In this document: piece by piece, positions 59,201 to 64,000 of the stretch
How the letters are laid out: every line of letters starts with the position of its first letter
Numbering within the stretch: position 1 is the stretch's first letter
Assembly (NCBI GenBank): GCA_037954235.1
Contig: JBBMOA010000004.1
Location: 11,000,101 to 11,064,100, forward strand
DNA length: 64,000 bases
Origin: Aulostomus chinensis
Taxonomy: Eukaryota; Chordata; Actinopteri; Syngnathiformes; Aulostomidae
Reading direction: 5' to 3'
The notes under the pieces: model-generated
Told to the model about the DNA's origin: nothing
The model's database searches: none
Seen by the model: the letters and a program-made list of their open reading frames with translations, nothing else
Position numbers and translations under genes: made by a program

Positions 59201-61049
59201 AGAGGCTGAGCGACCTTCAGCAGCCACGGCGTCTCACTTCAAAGGCACCCCCCATCGCATCTTACAGCTGTGTTTTTACTTCATTTACATATTTTGGGAA
59301 AGTGCTGAGGCCGGTGACTCACTTCCCACCACTCAGACTCCCCTGAAACCACCGTGCCTCCCCTGCCCCTACACACACAAACACCATCTGGTTACCTTGA
59401 CGATTTGAATGCCGAGCGAGTCATCATCAGGGTTGCTGCGCTCGTTAAAGGCAAAGCGAAGCGTCTTCTCCCAGTCGATGGAGATGGTGTGGAGGTACTG
59501 GTCTGCTAGCGTTAGCCACACCTGCAGGAGCACAAGAGCGAGCGATTTAATCCTGCAGCTTTGACAGCAGGAACGCTTCCACAATCAGGACACGAGATCC
59601 AGCCGCCCTCTGCTCTTGCGTTGGTCTCAGGGTTCTTCCTTTGGGTGGCTAACAGTTGTTTAAGTCGTTTCCTTGTTCACTGCTGACAAAGTCATGGCGT
59701 TCATATGGATGGATGGATGGATATATGAGAGCGAGAGCGAGAGAGAGAGAAATGGTGTGATGAATGGCGCCATGGAGACCTTCATACCGCGACGCCTCTC
59801 TCAAGATTACATAACCCCACTTGTAGTTTGACAAAAATAGAGACTTTCCTTGGAATAGCACAACGAGGTCATCACTTCCTTTGACAACAACTCACAAACA
59901 CACAGGTCAGCGAAAGCTACGTACCCTCTTCCTCCATTCCTTTGGGATCCCGGTGGGGAGCCTCGCCACTGCTTTGAGGGCGTCGTACCACTGCAGAGTC
60001 AGAAACACCAGTTCCAGTTACACCAGTTACACCAGTTACCCAAAGCTGCAGCCAGAAAATACGTAACCATCACATCTGCAGAAGTATGAAAGAAGAAGAG
60101 CTCAACAGATCAGTCACATGTACACACAGAGGTCACAGTCCCAGAGCAGCTGGATGACCCTGGTCAGTTCCAGAGCAGCTGGATGACTCTGGTCAGTCCC
60201 AGAGCAGCTGGATGACCCTGGTCAGTTCCAGAGCAGCTGGATGACCCTGGTCAGTCCCAGAGCAGCTGGATGACCCTGGTCAGTCCCAGAGCAGCTGGAT
60301 GACCCTGGTCAGTCCCAGAGCAGCTGGATGACCCTGGTCAGTCCCAGAGCAGCTGGATGACCCTGGTCAGTCCCAGAGCAGCTGGATGACTCTGGTCAGT
60401 TCCAGAGCAGCTGGATGACCCTGGTCAGTCCCAGAGCAGCTGGATGACCCTGGTCAGTCCCAGAGCAGCTGGATGACTCTGGTCAGTTCCAGAGCAGCTG
60501 GATGACTCTGGTCAGTTCCAGAGCAGCTGGATGACTCTGGTCAGTTCCAGAGCAGCTGGATGACTCTGGTCAGTTCCAGAGCAGCTGGATGACTCTGGTC
60601 AGTTCCAGAGCAGCTGGATGACTCTGGTCAGTCCCAGAGCAGCTGGATGACAGAGCAGCTGGATGACCCTGGTCAGTCCCAGAGCAGCTGGATGACCCTG
60701 GTCAGTTCCAGAGCAGCTGGATGACCCTGGTCAGTTCCAGAGCAGCTGGATGACCCTGGTCAGTTCCAGAGCAGCTGGATGACCCTGGTCAGTCCCAGAG
60801 CAGCTGGATGACCCTGGTCAGTCCCAGAGCAGCTGGATGACCCTGGTCAGTCCCAGAGCAGCTGGATGACCCTGGTCAGTCCCAGAGAAGCTGGATGACC
60901 CTGATCAGTCCCAGAGCAGCTAGATGACCCTGGTCAGTCCCAGAGCAGCTGGATGACCCTGGTCAGGTTTTTGGGAGTTTTGCTGACCTGCTGGAATCCG
61001 TTCTTGCCCAGTGACGGCTCGATGGTAAACTTCAGCCTCGTGTCAACTC
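52152..61049 (-). CDS. tbc1d30: tbc1d30, TBC1 domain family member 30 (12 exons, 5' incomplete)
   Basis: Rab GTPase-activating protein; the mammalian protein has been linked to Rab8 and control of primary cilia. Minus-strand coding exons from 5': 61049-60988, 59990-59925, 59521-59396, 58135-57950, 57867-57798, 57528-57430, 57236-57068, 56397-56292, 56205-56099, 56010-55871, 55217-54990, 53266-52152 (stop TAA 52154-52152). All joins are GT-AG with matching phases, giving 824 residues if the split first codon is counted. The TBC signature is intact: IVKDLHR (IxxDxxR, Arg89 at 58126-58124) and YCQ (Gln125). KSAAARNLGLYGPTSRTP near the C-terminus is diagnostic for TBC1D30 as I recall it. The N-terminal exon is not certain (candidate at 62350-62314). 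It is convergent with prkcq. Confidence 0.94.
53267..54989 (-). other. tbc1d30 last intron
   Basis: About 1.7 kb, A/T-rich in the middle. Apart from the polypyrimidine repeat at 54640-54777 and a C run near 54450-54462, no feature is seen. Confidence 0.5.
54640..54777. repeat. CTCCTG-type polypyrimidine tandem repeat
   Basis: Repeats of CTCCTCCTG and CTCCTG with CTCCCT variants, in the tbc1d30 intron before the last exon. On the gene strand it is a long purine tract (GGAGCAGGAGGAGG), capable of triplex or G-rich structures. Confidence 0.92.
54990..56397 (-). CDS. tbc1d30: tbc1d30 post-TBC region exons
   Basis: Exons 56397-56292 (IEYCQTADEFYSTMGCLTQE), 56205-56099 (EVYSMAVFPFPQLAELREKY), 56010-55871 (acidic SWESDDDADMDDEDSM, then CLGPLGGLLAPELQRYQKHL) and 55217-54990. 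The last carries a Gly-rich run (GAGGGGGGGAGGGA) encoded by a GGA-type repeat, then the conserved MMMERMSTDICALKKQYTRI and the basic KRRQQQQ coiled segment. The motif order follows mammalian TBC1D30. Confidence 0.93.
57068..61049 (-). CDS. tbc1d30: tbc1d30 TBC (Rab-GAP) domain exons
   Basis: Seven exons from 61049 to 57068 encode VDTRLKFTIEPSLGKNGFQQ, WYDALKAVARLPTGIPKEW, VWLTLADQYLHTISIDWEKT, the catalytic exon 58135-57950 (DLHRTGCSSYCGQE, AVGYCQGFNVLAALILE), VMIYLIDKVLPESYF, the VDMAVFRDLLRLKLP helix and SYEPPLTNVFTMQWFLTMF with TVLKIWDSVFFEGSEVLFR. Both catalytic fingers (Arg and Gln) are conserved, so the protein should be an active GAP. Confidence 0.94.
58136..59395 (-). other. tbc1d30 intron inside the TBC domain
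   Basis: About 1.3 kb, containing a SINE-like element (58508-58880); otherwise no feature. Confidence 0.55.
58508..58880 (+). mobile_element. tRNA-headed SINE-like repeat, copy 1
   Basis: Head GCACGGTGGCGCAGTGGTCA with a box-A-like segment, then GGTTCCGGGTTCGAGTCCC (box-B-like GGTTCGAGTCC). The body includes TCTCCATGTTCTCCCTGTTC, CTTCCTCCCACAGTCCAAAG and CTAAATTGACCGTAGG, with a GATGGATGG tail. It is a very widespread teleost repeat; the named family cannot be fixed here. Confidence 0.75.
60135..60965. repeat. 29-bp minisatellite (about 28 copies)
   Basis: Tandem units with core CAGAGCAGCTGGATGACCCT followed by GGTCAGTCC or GGTCAGTTC. A GACCCT/GACTCT variant marks sub-blocks, and one shortened unit lies near 60650. 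The array fills most of the tbc1d30 intron between exons 61049-60988 and 59990-59925, ending about 22 nt from the exon 61049-60988 splice donor. Confidence 0.96.
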
Positions 61050-61779
61050 CTGTCAATCAAAAGAAACTCTTAGTTAGTCTGAAGCTAATGAATGATGTCA
61101 CAACATGCTGAAGAATTCTCTGCTGCACCAAGTTGAAGCTCCATCTATCATTTACTGAAGTTTGGTGTGAGGCTTTGACTAGAACGCGACCTCCTTTCAT
61201 ACATTTGGACTGAATTTCCTGTTGTAGATGATTATTCAGATTCAGGATACTTTACTTTATTCAGAATACTTGATTAAGGAGATATTATAGGAGAGAGTTT
61301 ACTGAAGTGTGATGGAGAAAAGGTGAAACGTGGCTTCCTGGCAGGTCCAAACGTGGACCTCTGCCGCACAGACGCTGTACTCAACGTAAAAGATCCAAAT
61401 AAACAGAAGTGCAGCAGAGAAGAAGTCAGCGAGGTGGACAGCGAGCACGGAACCAGAACACGAAGAGGATCTTAAGTCATGAAACCTCCTTTAAATACTT
61501 CCACTTTTTTTTCCTCTACATTTCAACTTTTTTCTCGAAGTGTGGGATGGAAAACAAAATCTACCTCCTCTCATTATTTTCTCTCATTGGTGGCTCGAAA
61601 ACGCTCATGTACAGAAGTTATCAGCTCAATGCAAAAAACAAAAACACCGATAAATAAATAAATAAATAAAGCTTCCTGAATTTGATGTGTAGGCGGTGGA
61701 AGTTCCCCAGGACGCTCATCTTCCTCATTCTCCTTTTAACACTCATGATTCAGAGCGGGGCTCTTCAGGCTCTGACCGC
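61050..61779. other. sequence upstream of the first certain tbc1d30 exon
   Basis: Non-coding, A/T-rich, with a short AATA run (61651-61670). I found no exon matching the long-isoform N-terminus here. Confidence 0.5.
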
Positions 61780-62420
61780 ACAGGGTTGATTTGCATCCTG
61801 AAAGCAGGCAGCAGAACACCGCCTCCGGCAGCGTCGAGCGGCAGAGGGGGAACCTGCAGGTGAGCTCACGGGTGATCCCACGAGCAGAAACCGCCCGCTC
61901 ACCGCGATCGAACCACGCAGACCGACGGACGGATGTGAAACACCACGACGACTCGAACAGGCCGGAAACCGTGAGCAGGTCAGCGGAGCTCGGAGCCGCG
62001 TCACGGAAGCGCCGCTGTCCTCTCGGCGGGTGGTGCTGAAGTCTCGCTTCAATCTCTCAAATCTCACTGAAAATCTCGTAACGTACAAACTTCCTAAACG
62101 GAGCCAAGTGCAGTAGGTTAAACCCCCAAGAAGATCAGACGGAAATGAATTTCTGATCTGAGGAGGGGGGGGGGGGGGGGCTGACATGTTTGGGCTCCAG
62201 GCCAGAAGCCCGCAGCCCGGCCATCTCTCTCCACGTCCGACGGGAGCGTTGGTCGGTCACCCACCGACAGCGAGTCCGAACAATCAAATCGAAGACTAAA
62301 CGGCGGTTGTAACCTGGAGGGCTCGTCGCGGTCGAGTCGTCCTGCGCCATAGTTGATGAGCGTGCCGCTTCCTGTCCGAGCTGAGGAGAGGATTAACGCG
62401 GAAACCCTCCTCCTACATCC
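61780..62420 (-). promoter_or_regulatory. CpG-rich block, possible tbc1d30 promoter
   Basis: Around 640 bp with clearly more CG dinucleotides than its surroundings (for example GGAGCCGCGTCACGG, CTCGTCGCGGTCGAGTCG). It lies just upstream of the first certain tbc1d30 exon on the minus strand. It includes a 16-G run (62165-62180) and abuts a (CA)n run. Consistent with a CpG-island promoter; no core promoter element was identified. Confidence 0.4.
62314..62350 (-). CDS. tbc1d30: candidate alternative first exon of tbc1d30
   Basis: In the CpG-rich block, a minus-strand ATG at 62350-62348 (preceded in frame by a TAA) encodes MAQDDSTATSPP. It reaches a CCTCCAG/GTTACA donor in phase 1, the phase required by exon 61049-60988. 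Joined, the junction reads PGVDTRLKF, resembling the LEPGVDTKLKF junction that I recall in a short human isoform. Support is phase, context and junction residues only; the true first exon may lie beyond the window. Confidence 0.3.
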
Positions 62421-62431
62421 CGGCGACAGAT

Positions 62432-62534
<103 letters not shown>

Positions 62535-62924
62535 ACTTGGGGGTCCAGAAACGACTGAGAAACACTTTTATTTCCCCAGAGTTCACATTAAATTAATGAC
62601 CTGGTTAGGAAGAGAAAGAGGCTGCTGCTGGTATGGAGGGAGGGACACAGAAGACAAGAGAGAGGGAGGGAGGAAGGAGGGCGCAGGGAAGGATGGAGGG
62701 GATGATGGAGAAGAGGGGGATAGAGAAAGTAGAGGTTAGCGAGAGGAGGAGAATACGGTAAGAAAACAAGAGCAATAAAAACTTCCTGAAACATTTTCAG
62801 ATAGGCTGACTCGTCAGAACCGTTTCAGGATTCTGCTTGTGAACAGTGATGGTGATTTGGCGTTTCCTCCGCAGGTGAGAGAGAGAGAGAGAGAGATCAG
62901 GTGACCAAACCTTCAGGGATCTTC

Positions 62925-63305
62925 CAATAAACATCCCCCCATCTTCTACTGGATATCCTGTTAAGGGTCGCCAGGGGGATGGGGGTGGAGCCTATCCCAG
63001 CAGCCTTCAGGTGAGAGGCGGGGTTCACCCTGGATGGGTCACCAGTCCATGGCAGGGCCAACACATAGAGACAGACAACCATTGGCTCTCCCAGCCACGC
63101 CTACGGTCAATTTAGAGTCTGGATTAACCTGGTCCCTCTTGATGTCTTTGGACTGTGGAGGAAGCTGGAGTACCAGAGAGAACCCAGCAGGAACAGGGAG
63201 AACATGGAGACTCACACAGAAAGACCCTGTGCTCCAGCCGGGGCTGGAACCTAGAACCTTATTGCTGGGGGCCACAGTGAGGACCACTGCTCCAGTGGGC
63301 CGCCC
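62925..63305 (-). mobile_element. tRNA-headed SINE-like repeat, copy 2
   Basis: Same family as 58508-58880 in reverse orientation: on the minus strand GCAGTGGTCCTCACTGTGG, TCTCCATGTTCTCCCTGTTC, ACAGTCCAAAGACATCAAG, CTAAATTGACCGTAGGCGTG, GCCATGGACTGGTGACCC and GGATAGGCTCCACCCCC, in the same order. Moderately diverged. Confidence 0.75.
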
Positions 63306-63671
63306 TGATCAACATCCATCTTCAGTATAAGGCAGTAAAAATGTCACTTACTTCAAATGTTACTTCCTCATACTGAAATATGAGCTGAGGTTTAAAAATG
63401 CTGGACAGTAAATTTGGTTGCATGATGTCACACAACTGACATGTCACCCATCAACCTGAAATTATGAAGCAGAGTTTAAACTGGAGCATTACTGTACAGT
63501 CGTGGTGTACGGTAATAATAATAATAATAATAATAATGATCATCATCATCTCCACTGACACTGGTCAGTTTCTCCCTGCATCATTTTTTGTTCACGTGGG
63601 GGAAACAAGCTTTTTACAGGCTTCTTCAAATGCTTTGGAAATAAATTAATTTATTTTGTTGTTATTTTTTC

Positions 63672-63925
63672 ATGCGGCGGTGTGGCTCAGAGGTAGAGTG
63701 GCCATCCAGCACCTTAAGGGTTACTGGTTCAATCCTCACTTCCCCCGGTGACCATGCCCGAGTGTCCTTGAGCAAGATACTGAACCCCTAATCTCTCCTG
63801 ATGGCCCTGCCATGGACTGGTGGCCCGTCCAGGGTGAACCCTGCCTCTCACCCAATGTCAGCTGGGATAGACTCCATCCCCCCCCCCCTTAACAGATAAA
63901 GAGTATAGAAAATGGATGGACGGAT
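63672..63925 (+). mobile_element. SINE-like repeat, copy 3 (different head)
   Basis: Begins ATGCGGCGGTGTGGCTCAGA, then GTTACTGGTTCAATCCTC (box-B-like). The second half (CCATGGACTGGTGGCCCGTC, CAGGGTGAACCCTGCCTCTC, GGGATAGACTCCATC) matches the 3' half of copies 1 and 2, but the middle differs (GTGTCCTTGAGCAAGATACT). This suggests a related subfamily with a distinct head. It ends in AAAATGGATGG. Confidence 0.65.
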
Positions 63926-64000
63926 GTTTTTTTAAATCAGGAAATATAGAAAATATCAATATCGTATGAACTTGCTACTATACAGATCATATCAATATCA

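Noticed and set aside
63676..63745. Functional tRNA gene at the SINE head
   Set aside because: Box-like segments are present but no complete cloverleaf is apparent, and the sequence continues into a shared repeat body.

Overview
The window is vertebrate nuclear DNA, almost certainly from a teleost fish and probably a percomorph. The genes are split into short exons with GT-AG introns, dinucleotide microsatellites are abundant, and the dispersed repeats (a non-LTR LINE, a Tc1-like transposon, tRNA-headed SINE-like elements) are of kinds common in fish. There is no sign of prokaryotic organisation, CRISPR, rRNA or operon structure. Three protein-coding genes are supported exon by exon, and in each the splice phases close perfectly.

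(1) 1-13299, + strand: the 3' part of sfmbt2, a Polycomb-family MBT/SLED/SAM protein. Twelve exons (569 codons plus stop) run from the third MBT repeat to the C-terminal SAM domain. The first intron holds a roughly 3.1 kb LINE on the opposite strand. (2) 13980-33960: a 20 kb gene desert without a convincing gene. It carries a 33-bp minisatellite (18985-19672), a 21-bp minisatellite (25290-26860), a dead Tc1-like transposon with roughly 200-bp terminal inverted repeats (27245-28595), a degenerate GCTAAC/TTAGC-rich block (23390-23645) and a possible conserved regulatory stretch (19740-20530). (3) 34137-47922, + strand: the complete coding sequence of prkcq (protein kinase C theta), 17 coding exons and 716 residues, with C2-like, C1A, C1B, kinase and AGC-tail segments and all three regulatory phosphosites in place. 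(4) 47923-52151: the tail-to-tail interval, holding the prkcq 3'UTR, a 5'-truncated second copy of the LINE and a perfect-palindrome microsatellite. (5) 61049-52152, - strand: tbc1d30, a Rab GTPase-activating protein. Twelve coding exons cover the whole TBC domain and the Ser/Pro-rich tail. The N-terminal exon is missing or alternative, and a CpG-rich candidate first exon lies at 62350-62314. (6) 62925-64000: SINE-like copies and microsatellites.

The sfmbt2-prkcq linkage matches the human chromosome 10 order. tbc1d30 maps elsewhere in mammals (human chromosome 12), so its position next to prkcq is a lineage-specific neighbourhood. The three genes act in unrelated processes (chromatin repression, T-cell/diacylglycerol signalling, ciliary/vesicle Rab control), and nothing suggests a shared pathway. 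No wholly new biological system was found. The most interesting signals are a CFTR-like (GT)n-T-run splice acceptor in sfmbt2, a tandem acceptor inside the prkcq kinase domain, the palindromic arrays, a minisatellite pressed against a tbc1d30 splice donor, and the putative alternative tbc1d30 promoter.
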